Source of the DNA: Asterias amurensis
Taxonomy: Eukaryota; Echinodermata; Asteroidea; Forcipulatida; Asteriidae
DNA length: 64,000 nucleotides
Reading direction: 5' to 3'
Assembly (NCBI RefSeq): GCF_032118995.1
Contig: NC_092656.1
Span: 13,970,194-14,034,193, forward strand
Below the pieces are notes generated by a model. The model did no database searches. It was given only the letters and a program-made list of their open reading frames with translations, and was not told the origin of the DNA. Below are positions 46,712-58,728 of the stretch, in pieces; position 1 is the stretch's first letter; every line of letters starts with the position of its first letter. Position numbers and translations under genes: made by a program.

Positions 46712-47463
46712 GTTAAAGGCAGTGGACACTATTGGTAATAACTCAAAATTATTATTAGCATAAAACCTCACTTGGCAACGAGTAATGGGGGCTGTTGGTA
46801 GTATGAAACATTGTGAGAAACGGCTCCCTCTGAAGTGACGTAGTTTTCGAGAAAGAAGTAATTTTCCGCGAATTTGATTTCGAGACCTCAGATTTAGAAT
46901 TTGAGGTCTCGAAATCAAGCATTTGAAAGAACACAACTTCGTGTTACGAGTAGCCTTGATCAAGGCTGTTGACGTACTGTTCCCCGGCCCGGTTCGCTGC
47001 ACACGCATGCAGTGCATACACAAATGTACATTACCATACATTGTACAGCGAGAACAGTATAGCGTAGTCGTGAGTACGGTCGTGTCTTTCTACTTTCAAC
47101 CTCGCACACGTGGCTACTTAGGAAGTACCCATGTACCGTAAGTGTACCGTATACAGATGGTACATGTACATGTACAGTACGTATGTGTGTACATACGCTG
47201 TATACGTATTATATGCACTGTGTTATGTATGGGGGTGCACTGGTGGAATTCAGTGATGGGGACTGGGATTTTGCAGATCGCGGCTGGCTGTAGCGCCTTG
47301 ATCAAGGCTATGTTACGAGGTGTAATTGTTTCTTTCATTATTATCTCGCAACTTCGATGACAAATTGAGATGTTCACAGGTTTGTTATTTTATGCATATG
47401 TTGAGATACAACAAGTGAGAAGACTGATCTTTGACAATTACCAATAGTGTCCAGGGTCTTTAA
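46712..47463 (-). mobile_element. F1 MITE (duplication unit 2) interrupted by the 8 bp TSD transposon
   Basis: F1 sequence at 46712-46950 continues at 47312-47463 after the insertion. Otherwise nearly identical to 43108-43494. Confidence 0.85.
46951..47311. mobile_element. Non-autonomous DNA transposon with palindromic terminal repeats and 8 bp target duplication
   Basis: Termini are TAGCCTTGATCAAGGC and its inverted copy, and the core GCCTTGATCAAGGC is itself a palindrome. The flanks are gttacgag on both sides, and the unfilled site is seen in unit 1 near 43344 (gttacaag), proving insertion after the duplication. The interior is rich in gtac and tgtac motifs with no coding capacity. An 8 bp duplication suggests hAT or a similar superfamily. 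Confidence 0.8.
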
Positions 47464-47519
47464 CAACAGTCCGAACATTAGCAAAACTAAGGACACATTT
47501 ATCGGGTCCAGGCTTTAAC

Positions 47520-47880
47520 TTAAAGGAACACGTTGCCTTGGATCGGACGAGTTAGTCTATAAAAAGCGTTTGAAACCGTTGGTTATGAAATGTATATGAT
47601 TAGAAAGATGTTTTAAAAGTAGAATATAATGTTCCACACAAGTATCACTCAACATTGCACGGTTTTCTTTTTACGTCCATTAATTTATGACTCCCATAAA
47701 TGGCCGACCGTGTTATTGGACGATGTAAAAAGAAAACCACGCAATTTCGAGGCATATTTGTGTAGATCATTGTATTCTACTTTTACATCATCTTTCTAAC
47801 CATATGCATTTTATAACAAACGGTCACAAAACGCTTTTCAAAGACCAACTCGACCGATCCAAGGCAACGTGTTCCTGTAA
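47520..47880. mobile_element. F2 fold-back MITE (duplication unit 2)
   Basis: Copy of the unit 1 element that has lost a further piece of the central palindrome, from the gcgaactatcacggtcggcc region. Confidence 0.85.
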
Positions 47881-48293
47881 AGGGTGACAAAGCAAAAGGA
47901 GCAATGTCACGACTAAAACGAAACTCAGGATGTATAAAGGTGAAATCTAATAACGCGGAAACGCATCTTATTACTGAAGTACGTGCCAATAAAAGTTAAA
48001 AAAATATTCCAAACCAACCAACCAACCCTTCAAAGTCGGCGAGGTGATGTGACCGGAAATTCAACTTTTCCCCCTGATACTTCAAATGACAATTTAAGTT
48101 TTTCCCAAATCCAAAAGACCTACATTCTACAGTGCAAATTGAAGGCTTTTTGTTTTCATTTCCCTCATCACTTATGCCTCTAATTAAGTTGAACCTCAGA
48201 AAAATCTAGAATACAAAATTTTCCGGTGAGCTTGCAGGTCCCGGCACCACGCCGTAAAGGTTTCGCGCACCGCGCTCATACACCACTGTGAGG

Positions 48294-48404
48294 ACCGATT
48301 GAGCTCAAATTTTCACAGGTTTGTTAGTTTATGCATATGTTGAGATACACCAACTGTGAAGACTAGTCTTTGACAACTACCAATAGTGTCCAGTGTCTTA
48401 AACC
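48294..48404 (-). mobile_element. F1 MITE end fragment
   Basis: Remnant of the copy corresponding to 46005-46404, cut at the deletion junction of unit 2. Confidence 0.8.
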
Positions 48405-48458
48405 TTGCATCTCTGCTGCCACCTTGTGGTCCAAAGTCCCCTATACACCAAAACATGT

Positions 48459-51400
48459 TCATGAAGTGCACTTGGAAAGAGAAGTGACTGGTCCTTCAAC
48501 TTTGAATGATGTACTAAGCACATTAGAGCCAACTTGTCGCTTTTGTCCCGGTTGTTGACCGCCAGCATACACAGTGAATAGGCCAGGTTCAAGTACCAGG
48601 CTATCTTTGTAAACTGCCCTTACACGGACTGGAATTGTCAGTTCTATGGTTATTTGGTTTTTCACTGTTGTTTTCCGACGTGCAAAAGCAGCAAGCTGCA
48701 GCTTGGGTACGATTACTGAGGAGTTATGCCACTGTATGTAGACTTCAATAGTCTGAAAAGAGAAAAAGAAAAAAATAAGAAATGTTTAATTTGCTAAAGA
48801 ATATTGATGATGGTTTTCCCTTACGCTGATGTGTGTTAGCACTGTATACTTAGTACTTTCCCCGAGTTCTGTGAAGAAAACAAATCACAGGCATATTACT
48901 CGGGTGGGATTCAAACCCACAAACTTTGCATCTAGAGCAGTGTCTTACCAACTAGACTACCAAGGTTGCCCGGTAGCTAGAGGCACTTTGAATCCTATAT
49001 TTTAGCAGCGAATACAACAACAGTTAAAGAGATGTTAGATTTGCATTGGGGATTAAGAATAAAATTCTTTATAATAATATTATTAGCTTTGGTTTTTACC
49101 CTTACACTGATGTGTGTTACAGTGTTAGAACTGTATACTCAGTAATATGCCTGTGGTATGGGGGTTCTTTTGTCAAAGAACCGGGGAAAGTATGATTATT
49201 GTCCTAGCAGATAATGGTGACAATAAACTCAAATGCATTGTGGTGGTGGGCAGCGCACATAGATTGGGCCAATGTGGTGTACCAACTGCATGAGGTATTT
49301 TGATTTTTAACAATATATTCTAATGCCTTCAGAAGAAACAATCAAATGAGTAACTAGAATTTTTACTCATACTGTTTAACGGGATACAACAATAAAAAAT
49401 GACAAGTGAGAAAGAGAAGGTGATAGTTTACATACCTCATCAGCATCATATTTGCCGATATTCATCAAAGTGACATTGACTGACACATCATCACATGGAC
49501 CAATAGTCTCTGGTGTTAAGGTCAAATCAATGTACTTGAACTGTGTGTAAGATAGACCATACCCAAATGGGTACAATGGGCTCTCTGAGGAATAGCGGTA
49601 GGTGCGATTTGCCATACTATAGTCTGTCATGGGAGGTACCTGGGTTAGAAATCAAAATACTGGTTTCAACACCTTAGCAATGATATGGGCGGAAAATATT
49701 AAGACTAATGGACATCAGAACTTAAGAAATAAAATAAAAGGAAATATCAGAGCTTTTAAAATGTAACAAAGATCAAATGACATCAGAGCTTGTGAAATAA
49801 AACATATACAAAATGACATAAGAACTTAATTTGAAACAAAACAAAGCACAATACACCAGAATAAAAAAAAATAAAAAAAATGCCAAATGCCATCAAAACT
49901 TAAGCAATAAAACGAAGACCAAGACATCAGAACTTAAACAAAGACCAATGGCATCAGAACCTAAGAAATAAAACCAAGACTGAATAACATCTGAACTTCA
50001 GTAGTAAATATAAAGATCAAATTACAACAGTAAGGAGTATTATTCTGCTTTTAAGTTCTAAATGCAAACAGTCAAGGGCTATAACAAAAAATTATTTTTT
50101 AAACACAAGCAAGGGAATGAAACAAGTTAAATTGAAATGTGCTGCTGAGTCTTTTGAAGTCTATGGCATAATGGAAGCCAGTTGTGAGTAGCCCAAGAGA
50201 CGCATGAGAGAGCTCCAAACAAAAATAACTTAAGACTCTGGGCAAGGCGTTAACTTCCATTATAACTTTGATGTTGAACCCTACCTGATCCATTCTAGTA
50301 GGCCATGTGAATGGTAATCTTCCTGCAGGGCTGGCTAGGGTAGTGCTTCCATCATTGCTAAGAAGAGCTCTGAGTGCTACACCTGTTGCCTGTCCAGGGA
50401 AGAAACACTCTATTATAACAGGTACCCCAGGGTTAGCATCAGCCCATCGGATGTCTAATGGCCCAGCATTAAAGAGGAGGAGAACAACTGGCTTCCCTGA
50501 TGCTGATGAAGAAACATTGTTAACAGATTCACAGGTTAATTATCAAGCATGAGTTCTCTTTTTAGGCACTGGACACTTTTGGTAATTACTCAAAATAATT
50601 GTTAGCATAACAACTTACTTGGTAACGATCAGTGGAAACAATGATGGTATAAAACATTTTGAGAAAAGGCTCCCTCTGAAGTAACATAGTTTTGAGAAAG
50701 AAGTAATTTCTCACTCAAAATATAAATGACTTCAGCTGAAGCCATTTATTATGCATCTGCAAGCACAAAAAGTAATGAAACAAGGTTGTTTTTTCTTTCT
50801 CTTGCAAATTCGATGGGAAATTTGTTGGGAAATACCTAGTGATCTTTAACAATTACACAAAATGTGTCCAGTGCTATAAACATGAGAAGGTGTTATTCAT
50901 CACTTTAGGATCTATCCAAAGATCATTTTGGGTTTTTAAGTAAAACAAAAACAACTTTGCTTTCAACTCATAAAATAACTTTTGAAAACATCTCATCAAA
51001 CCTCACCCTCCAAAAACAATAGTGGGGACTTTTGACCCTGGCCCTCAACCTTAGTGTGTAATTCTTGATTACTGCTTCCTTTTTTAGCAGCTGCAATTTA
51101 ATAGAAAAAAAATTATCCAACTAGTTTGTGGTTCATCACGGAGTGGGCAAACTGAACATCTAGAAAACTAAATGCAGTTGTCCATTTGAGTTACTTTCAT
51201 CCTAAAAGTATAATAAAATTATAAGATTATTTATTAAGAACATTCACTTCTTCCTCTCTGGAAATTTCATAAAGAAGATGGGCTCAACAAACAATTTATG
51301 TCTTAGTAATAACCATCATACCATATTTGACAGCATCTTGAAGAAGTTGAAGCTGATGACCAGGTAGAGACATACTTCTTCTATCATTACCCTCACTTTC

Positions 51401-54400
51401 AACACTTACCCCTTCAAATGGTAAGAAACAATGAGAAACAATAAGAACATTTTCTTTAACACTATTCCTCCAATATTGAAGATCATGACAGAAGTACTAA
51501 AGAGGAAAGTCACATCACAAAATGAGAAGTATAAAAGTAGCACTAGGATATCATCAATGTAGTACTAGATTTGACTTTCCTTTCTTTTCTACGAGGTATC
51601 TCCCAACTCACAAGTCCAGACAGCCACTTCAAGGAAAGGGCTACACTTTACTGCTTTGGGATGTCGACCCATGCAGATTGAATGTCAGTAGGGCCATGCT
51701 GCCACCTTCTCCTACCTAGTGCTGAAACAGGATTACCCCCCTCATCACAGTCCGTAAAGATTTAGGCATGGGTATCATCCACTAGGAGCCTGGTTGGCAG
51801 AGCAGAGTGACTACCTTCGCAACTTCTTTTGATGTGTCATTCAAAACACATACAATAAATCAAAATTTGTCTACTTTAATCATATACTGAGGACCATTTA
51901 GAAAATAAGTTTATGAACTACATTTTACCCAGTATAGCCAAAGAAAATCCATAAAAAAAAATTTTTTTATTCAATCGAATTTTAGTGCAAATTTGACCTT
52001 AAAAAACAAAAACATTACTAACCTGTACCTAGACAGACTACAATCAAATCTGCACCAGCTACTGCGTTCATTATATCTAAGTGGTTGTAAGTGTCACATA
52101 TTGGATCGTTACATCCTGCAGCGTATTGGTTTACTTGAGCAAGATTCTTCAGACCAGTCCTTGGAGTTGTTATAAACTTGGGATCAGTCATAGGTTTATA
52201 ACTACCCATTATTTCTTGAGGAGAATCTGCAAATGGACCCACTACCTGTTGTTAAGAGAGAATAAAAATGGGGAAAACAAATATTGAAAATCTTTGTGGG
52301 TTGTTCTTTTAACAAATAAAAGGATTTGAAAGTGTGCAAGGTGGGAAAACTAAGGTTTGGGTTGAATCCATGTTATATCTTTAATGAGCCGAGGTGGTTC
52401 TGAAAAGAACCAGTTAGTGTAACGACTAAACATTTCAATTGGATCAGGTCATGACCTGATCGTCTTCAGAAAAAAAGTACTGTGGGGGATTATTCACTAG
52501 ATGAAGCATGAAGACTGGAAACTAGACCAGGATCCCCTTGAACAATGCTTCGATCCTGCTGCAACTCAAGTCATCAGTAATCTCATTTTGGAGGTGCAAC
52601 TACAGTCAACTCTCTTTGTAACAAGATCGCTGGGATTGGCCAATTCCCTCTTTATAACAGGAACGTTGTTATAAGAGGACAGCAATACAAAAAACAGAGA
52701 GAAGAAAATATTCATTACTTCTAATGTAGTCTTTATAAGCAGAACCCTCTTTATAACAGTGGGCTTTTCAACAAGGGTTGACACTGCATCTTTGTAGCTA
52801 AAAACAACTTACAGCTAATGTATGGATTTTGCCAACTGGTAGAACACCTCCCTCATTCTTCAGCAAGACAAATGACTTTATAGCAGCCGTAATTGCTACA
52901 TTCCTGTGAGGTTCAGACTCCACAATATCCTTAGCATCGAAACCAGCATAAGGATTCATTGCAGGAGGGTCAAACTCCCCCAATCTCAATCTGGTGTAGA
53001 AGAGAGGTCTGACCAAGGCCCTGAGCTCTGTCTCAGCCACCAGGCCTAGCTGTAATGCCTTAGTGAGATTGGTATACACATTATGAGCTGAGTAACATAA
53101 CTCCAGGTTACATCCTGCTTTGACTGCGGCTACTGCAGTCTCTAGAGCAGTCTGTGTGTACTTATGCTTTGTCAGGACATACTCCACTGCTTTCTGATCG
53201 CTGACTACGTATCCTTGGAATCCAAACTCAGTGCGGAGGATGTCAGTAAGAAACCTCTTGTTAACACATGAAGGAACACCATTAATACTGTCAACAAAAA
53301 GAAACATTAGCCAAGGGTCAGGGCAGAAAAAACATTATTATGGAACTGTACATATTTCAAATCAAAATAAATGCACAAACTGCAGTTGCATACAGTTATT
53401 GCTGCATCCACGCATCTGACAGCCGATGATGTGCAAGTTGATCATGCTCCTCATTCACAGAGCTATGTACTGTGTGAATCACATAATGTGCAACACGGCT
53501 TTCATACTTGCACTTGTGCGATTTGGGATACGATCATATTCATGCTTGTATTTTGTCAATTCATACATTATAACAGGGCAGAGCTTATTAAAACGTATAT
53601 TCGGAAGTGAACTGAGAAAGCTCTATTACATACACACTATTATGAGTACACTGCGAGACCCAAAGACTGATATCTCTTACACACTTTAACAATGAGTACA
53701 CTCAGAAACCCTTAATCAAACCAACCCAACTGACAATCTCACCTATTATAGCTACACATGATACCATAAGATCCTGCCTTCACACACTCACGAAATGCTG
53801 GAAGATATGTCATATAGAGATCCTCATCTGTTACCTGTTAAGTCGAAACAATGAACAAGACGAAAGTTTAACATTTAGATGACAAGTTTCCCCCAAAATA
53901 CAGTCAAACTTTGCACCTGGAAAACCCAATGCCCTTATTACATTGCATGCATGAACAAAATTGTGGTAAACTCATATTATGTTTGTTATCCTGGCATGCA
54001 ATTTGGTTTGCTCCTTCAAACAAATTAGGAACATTATATCAAGTGTAAGGGCAGACCTACATGTACATGTGCCGGCTCTAATAGACTTTTGAGGCGTTAA
54101 GTTTTCCCGATCTTTCTACGGGCAAAAAAATAAGAAAACAGACTACAGTAGGAAGAATAGGCTTGCTCTAAGATGGCGGTAAGATGTCGTCAATGCAGTT
54201 TAATATCACACTTTGGTGGCAATGTTGCTATGGATCCACCAATACTTGAAGATAAGTAGTGTATGCAGGAACTCCAACGGCAACTATAGCTTTAAAAGGT
54301 ACTGGACACTATTGGTTATTACTCAAAACAAATGTTTGCTTAAAAAATTACTTGGAAACAAGTAATGGAGAGCTGTTGACAGTATAAAACATTGTAAGGG

Positions 54401-56649
54401 CTTCCTCTGAAGTAATGTAGTTTTTGAGAAAGTAGTAATTTCTCACTCAAATAGTAAAAGACTTTGACAGCTGAAGTTTTCTTTTATGCATCTGAAAGCA
54501 CACAAATTTGTGCAACAAGGGTGTTTTTTCTTTCGTTATTCTCATGCAACTTCGATGACAAAATGAGTTAAAATTTTCACATTGTTATTTTATGCATGTT
54601 TGGATGGATACACCAAGTGAGAATACTGGTCTTTGACAATTAAATGTGTCCAGTGCCCAACTATTTGGACATAACCATTGCTTTGTCCTTCGGATGGGAC
54701 GTAAAGCCGTTGGTCCCATGTGTTGTGTAAACGCATGTAAAATAACCCAGTGCACTTATCGAAAAGAGAAGGGGTTCGCCCCGGTGTTCCTGGCTGGACT
54801 GGCAGCATATTGCGCCACAGCACCTTGTAAACCATTACATAGTGCTTAAGGATTAGGTCTTAATACCTGGCGCTTTGTATCCTTTGGCAAAAGGCGCATT
54901 ATAAATACGGTTATTATTATTATTATTACTATTAGTTATCAAATAACTTTTGAACAAGCCAACACTTTCGTACCATAGCATTGAATGTGAATCTTGATGA
55001 AGGGATATCTTCTGGCCCACTGTGTACATCAAAGTGTTTACATCCAGCACTAGTGCGTAGTATCCTCTCATCTGTGCCTCGTAGTCCATTAATAAATGCC
55101 TTGGCTGCTACTCCAGTTAAGAATGGATCCTCACCGTATGTTTCCTATAAGTCAGTCAAGAAAAAAATGATGTTGTAAGTTCTGATTCAAATGTTATGAG
55201 ACATTTCTGTTACAAAATTGTTGTATCATATTTTTGTATGTAAGGCCTATATTACAAACAAGTTTTTCCAGCAAAAATATTTCACTCTTTCATTCTTTAA
55301 GATTCTTTTAAGATTCTTATAACAAGATTCTCATAAGATGCAACCTAGTAAGATCTTGAGTAATGAATCGTGTAATGAATCTTATAAGAATCTTATAAGA
55401 ATCCTAAAAGAATCTTCCAAAACCCTGAGAGCATTCTTATAAGATTCTTATAAGATTCTCATATAAAAATATATGCGAATAAGTAAGATCTTTAAGAATC
55501 TTATAAGAACTTGACTATATACTACCGGTACCTGATTACGCCCCCATAGAGGATGTCTCATTATGTTGACTACTGGGCTGAAACAACTTAATCCACCATG
55601 ATCACTGTAGATACCATGCTGTGTTAAGTTGTTGTACTTGGCTCGGACCTCCTCACTAGTCGCCTTGGCTACTTCATAAATTACGTTCACACTGGAAAAG
55701 AGTAAATGTTTAAAAATCAGACAGTGCCAACCATATGATTATGAATCATGAAACAATTATTGTGCTTTACCCTTTAGGGGCCTATTTAGTTCAGGATTTC
55801 ACAAAGCATGATTCATGTTACGATGAGAGTTGTGAGTTACATGTATTTTACCAGTAGTAATTGGATACTCCTAGAACTATGCGGTTCATCTGCTATCGAT
55901 GGAGACGATAGCAGAACCTCATAGTTCTAGGACTAGGTGGTAGTAATTGGGGCACTGGCTGCGCTTCTTCAATCTTTTGACATTTTCCATAGTTCAGCCG
56001 CAGATATCATGTCAACACAAAAGAAAAAGCTTAAAAGAAGTTCAAGCACCCCAGTTACATGTACTGGGTCTATTATTGACCTCATTGACCATTATTGATT
56101 ATCATTGTAGATGTGCTTGCTTTTAAAATTTGTTAATCAGGCCTCAGTCATATTAAACAGATTAGCCCAGGTTGGACTCCTCCGTTGCAGGCAACGCGAC
56201 GTCCTACCAGGCTAAACATATCTGCTTCAATTTTACCGAGTGAAATTGAAATAAAATATTACGAATTGTGAACATGCCAATTGAATTGAAACCGTAAGTC
56301 GTAACGCTTACTCAAATGTGGCTGCCAGGCCCAACGCCTGAGGGAAAGATGTTGCATTTCCTGCCTCACCGTCCCCATGAATGCACTCCGTGTTCCAGTT
56401 ACAGGGACCGATACCTAACCGTGCAATAGCAGGAGCTGGGCCGTTGGGTCCAGCTCCACCACGGGTCAACTGCAGCACGATGTCCGGTACCTCTAGACGG
56501 GAAACCAAATCATCCAGTCGCTCCTCCCAAGAAAGTGAAGTATTTCTGAAAGGGAAAGCTGCTGGCGACGATACTGCTCTGAGCAAACATATGATGTTTG
56601 ATAACCAAAAGATGAAGGGTAGACAGAGGTAACCAGAGTATTTCGCCAT
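48459..56649 (-). CDS. Glycoside hydrolase family 3, beta-xylosidase/beta-glucosidase-like, ten exons, 752 aa
   Basis: Exons: 56649-56312, 55691-55532, 55144-54974, 53834-53743, 53287-52813, 52245-52023, 51411-51322, 50496-50285, 49639-49436, 48752-48459. They sum to 2259 nt in one frame with GT/AG junctions. A hydrophobic leader (YLCLPFIFWLSNIICLLRA) predicts secretion. GH3 signatures in order: HGDGEAGNATSFPQ, NIMRHPLWGRNQETYGEDPF, GCKHFDVHSG, MCSYNSINGVPSC, then GFQGYVVSDQKAVEYV, whose aspartate in VVSD is the expected nucleophile. The second domain shows SVESEGNDRRSMSLPGHQ and GRLPFTWP. The C-terminal fibronectin-III-like domain shows YPFGYGLSYTQF. The domain order matches plant and fungal beta-xylosidases, so hydrolysis of xylo- or gluco-oligosaccharides from algal food or matrix is the inferred role; substrate cannot be read from sequence. 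A tandem paralogue lies upstream, and the last exon is partly duplicated downstream. Confidence 0.93.
48825..48990 (-). mobile_element. Second tRNA-derived SINE type in GH3 intron 9
   Basis: Minus strand: gcaaccttggtagtctagtt (A-box region), then gtgggtttgaatcccaccc (B box, 48906-48918), then atatgcctgtg and ccggggaaag type tail. It has extra sequence after the B box and poor stem pairing, so it is not a functional tRNA gene. Confidence 0.6.
49085..49195. mobile_element. Rearranged fragment of the same SINE
   Basis: Repeats cttacactgatgtgtgttac, actgtatactcagtaatatg and cctgtgg from the copy at 48825 in mixed order. Confidence 0.45.
50563..50879 (-). mobile_element. F1-related MITE in GH3 intron 7
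   Basis: Diverged subtype with a shortened palindromic centre (acttcagctgaagccatt). Confidence 0.7.
54292..54658 (-). mobile_element. F1-related MITE in GH3 intron 3
   Basis: Full length, same subtype as the copies at 50563 and 59978; directly followed by a SINE body. Confidence 0.75.
54662..54930 (+). mobile_element. SINE body with LINE-like 3' tail in GH3 intron 3
   Basis: Contains cttcggatgggacgtaaagc, agaaggggttcgccccggtg and gcaccttgtaaacc, the body seen at 18780, then gcgctttgtatcc...ttataaatacgg and an (att)n tail shared with LINEs. Confidence 0.65.
55275..55510. repeat. AAGATTCTT / AAGAATCTT array in GH3 intron 2
   Basis: More than a dozen copies of agattcttataag and its inverse (cttataagaatct) in mixed orientation, ending 20 bp from the exon 2 donor. 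Confidence 0.75.
55868..55938. repeat. Hairpin in GH3 intron 1
   Basis: cctagaactatgcggttc and tctgctatcg pair with cgatagcagaacctcatagttctagg around a ten-base loop region. Confidence 0.65.
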
Positions 56650-56969
56650 ATTTTGTCAACTGTTTTCAACAACACCAACAACACCAAGCAGCGCCTTTCC
56701 GCATATCTTGCACACTTTTCTTGTTTGCAGACAATGTTTACATTTAGCGCAGTGACGGGTCAAAGGGCAATCAACCCAAAACGCAAGCTATGGACGGCCA
56801 AATGAACAAACAACATATAACGCCATTGCAAGCAAGCAACAAACGGAATTGAATTTTAAACTTTAAAACGATTCGAGATTATACAATTAACATAAAATAT
56901 AAAATAAATAGAACACGTTACCAAGTAGTGTTCCTATTGATCAAACCGAGGTCAGTTTATCATCAGCTA

Positions 56970-57205
56970 GGCCCATGTGGGTACTTTTTGTAACACAAAC
57001 ACAATGTTTACAGATTTACATGAAACTTCACAGTTTGAAGATAACGATAGTAGAAATTTGGCGTACCTTAAAATAATAGGTTGCTGAGGAGCTGTAGTTT
57101 TTGAGAAATGAGTAAAACAATGTCATGAAAATACATGCTAAAACAACTTTCTGATCTCAAGATCACTGAGACGAAATATAATTTTCATGACATTATATTG
57201 AGCAC
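56970..57205. mobile_element. F5 fold-back MITE, partial
   Basis: One arm and the centre of the element at 10518 (gagctgtagtttttgagaaa; gacgaaatataattttcatg), located just upstream of the first GH3 gene. Confidence 0.7.
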
Positions 57206-57214
57206 AGGAAAAAA

Positions 57215-57370
57215 TCTTGCTTGACAGAAACTGGTTTCCAGCCGAAATTCCATAAATTTGACAATGTTGCAACTAGTGCCCCACTCATTTTTTGCCGCAA
57301 AAGTTAGCAAAGAAATTTACTGTTCTCATAACAGCCTCGTGAAAATGGGGGCCTGGGTGCTCATATTAGC
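57215..57370. mobile_element. F8-like fragment
   Basis: Shares attgttgcaactggtgcc and gctaagcaaatttct type motifs with 58335-58510 and, more weakly, 785-935. The family appears to be a small element around tttcataaagctgcttagca. Confidence 0.45.
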
Positions 57371-58334
57371 GCCAACGGAAACCCTCGTTGCATGTCCGGT
57401 CACTGATCGAGACACCTTTGCTTAACCTCTCAAAAATCTCAGTCGTCCCTCAAGGATCTTATGTAACCATAATCCCATGCACTGGGACACCATTATCCCC
57501 CATCCCATGGCACAACCTTCCTCCACATATTCTCCCTAAGTCTAAGATGAAATTGCAACTAATTATAAAACAACTACAAACAGATGTTTCATATTTCAGT
57601 AAAACGTTTTATTAAGAAAATACAAGTTGCTTCGTTTTAACACCGATGTAAAAAATAAACACTGTGTAACCAAAGAGCCAAAACCAAAAAACAGTTTTTC
57701 ACTTGTGCATGATGTGCAGGGTACTACAGCACATTACAAGCCAGCTGATATACTTATACACCAATTTGTGACTGATATACTGAACCAAACATTTTATGCT
57801 AATTAGAGCAGATGGTCTGGACCCAATGGGAAACTTTAGACTATCTGCCAATCACCAAGAGAGGGCGCTCTTCACCAGGTAATATCAACAACTTAGGAAT
57901 AGGAGAAGCATCAGTGACGGTCACTGACAGCAATTACCTTGTGTTTTGCGTGTTTTTGATTTTGTATTTAGATTTAGCCAAACTGTATTTGTTTTTCATA
58001 ACACAATGCCAGCATAAACCAAACTGTTTTGGAACAGGACGTACTGGACACGAGTTCCCCCAAGGATAACAAGTGGTGTGCATGAGTTTTTAGGAGTGTT
58101 TCTTCTAGGGTAATTAGCAAAAATTCCAAAATGCTGACCTACCAAAAATTGAGAAGAAATCTGAAGTTTAGTTGTATGACAATGTATCTGATTTAATTTT
58201 CAGCAGGCTGAGAGACTTCTAAATATTTTTTGAGTATTTTTGAATTTTTAGCATTTACCATTGTTTGCTATAGGAGTTGTACACACTTACCTGGTAGGTC
58301 TGCTGCCCTCTAGTGGCAGAGCTTTCAAAAAGTC

Positions 58335-58510
58335 TCCCATTTCATTAAGCTTGAGCATAAACATAACAACCTGCTAAGCACAGAAAAATTGTGCCAAACA
58401 GAAACTGAGCAAAATATCTAAAACTTTGCATTGTTGCAACTGGTGCCACATTCATGAAATTTGCTAAGCAGCAATTTCTTCTAATCAGCTTTATGAAATT
58501 GGGTCCTCAT
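58335..58510. mobile_element. F8-like fragment
   Basis: Starts catttcattaagctt and ends agctttatgaaattgggtcc, giving weak terminal inversion. Confidence 0.5.
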
Positions 58511-58665
58511 AGGCTGAAACATGTTACCTTTATGAGCAAGAAAATTGCCTAACCGCATCATTCATATCACAATCAGCTTATAGTCTGCAAAATTACTTTA
58601 ATATATTGTTTACAATAAACCTCAGAGACTGCTTCAATAAAGCTATTAATTTTACCATTAAGTTG

Positions 58666-58728
58666 CTTTAAAGCCATTGGACACTTTCGGAACAGAAACA
58701 AAATAAAAGTGTCCAATGGCTTTAAGTT
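58666..58728. mobile_element. Minimal F1-like hairpin
   Basis: aagccattggacacttt and its inverted copy separated by only about 25 bp; effectively two termini and nothing else. Confidence 0.6.

Larger units (their letters stand above)
46689..48603. repeat. Segmental duplication, unit 2 (attached to the intact GH3 gene)
   Basis: Begins with the same gaccccttatttttaagc as unit 1 and runs into the real GH3 last exon. Compared with unit 1 it lacks about 1.97 kb (junction at 48293) and has gained a 361 bp transposon at 46951-47311. Within its F2 copy the central palindrome is shortened. Confidence 0.85.

Noticed and set aside
46460-47041. 193-codon minus-strand open frame containing a GH3 C-terminus
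   Set aside because: It is a chimera of F1 MITE sequence and the duplicated tail of the GH3 last exon, with no acceptor site or upstream GH3 exons.
48900-48990. Possible tRNA gene on the minus strand
   Set aside because: B box is good but stems do not pair well and it continues into a SINE tail; read as a SINE head.
52600-52790. Tigger/pogo-like MITE in GH3 intron 5
   Set aside because: acagtcaactctctttgtaa and gggttgacac give a hint of inverted ends, but pairing is too short and imperfect to support a call.
55275-55510. Heat-shock-element cluster
   Set aside because: The motif lacks the alternating nGAAn/nTTCn 5 bp phasing; better described as a simple repeat.
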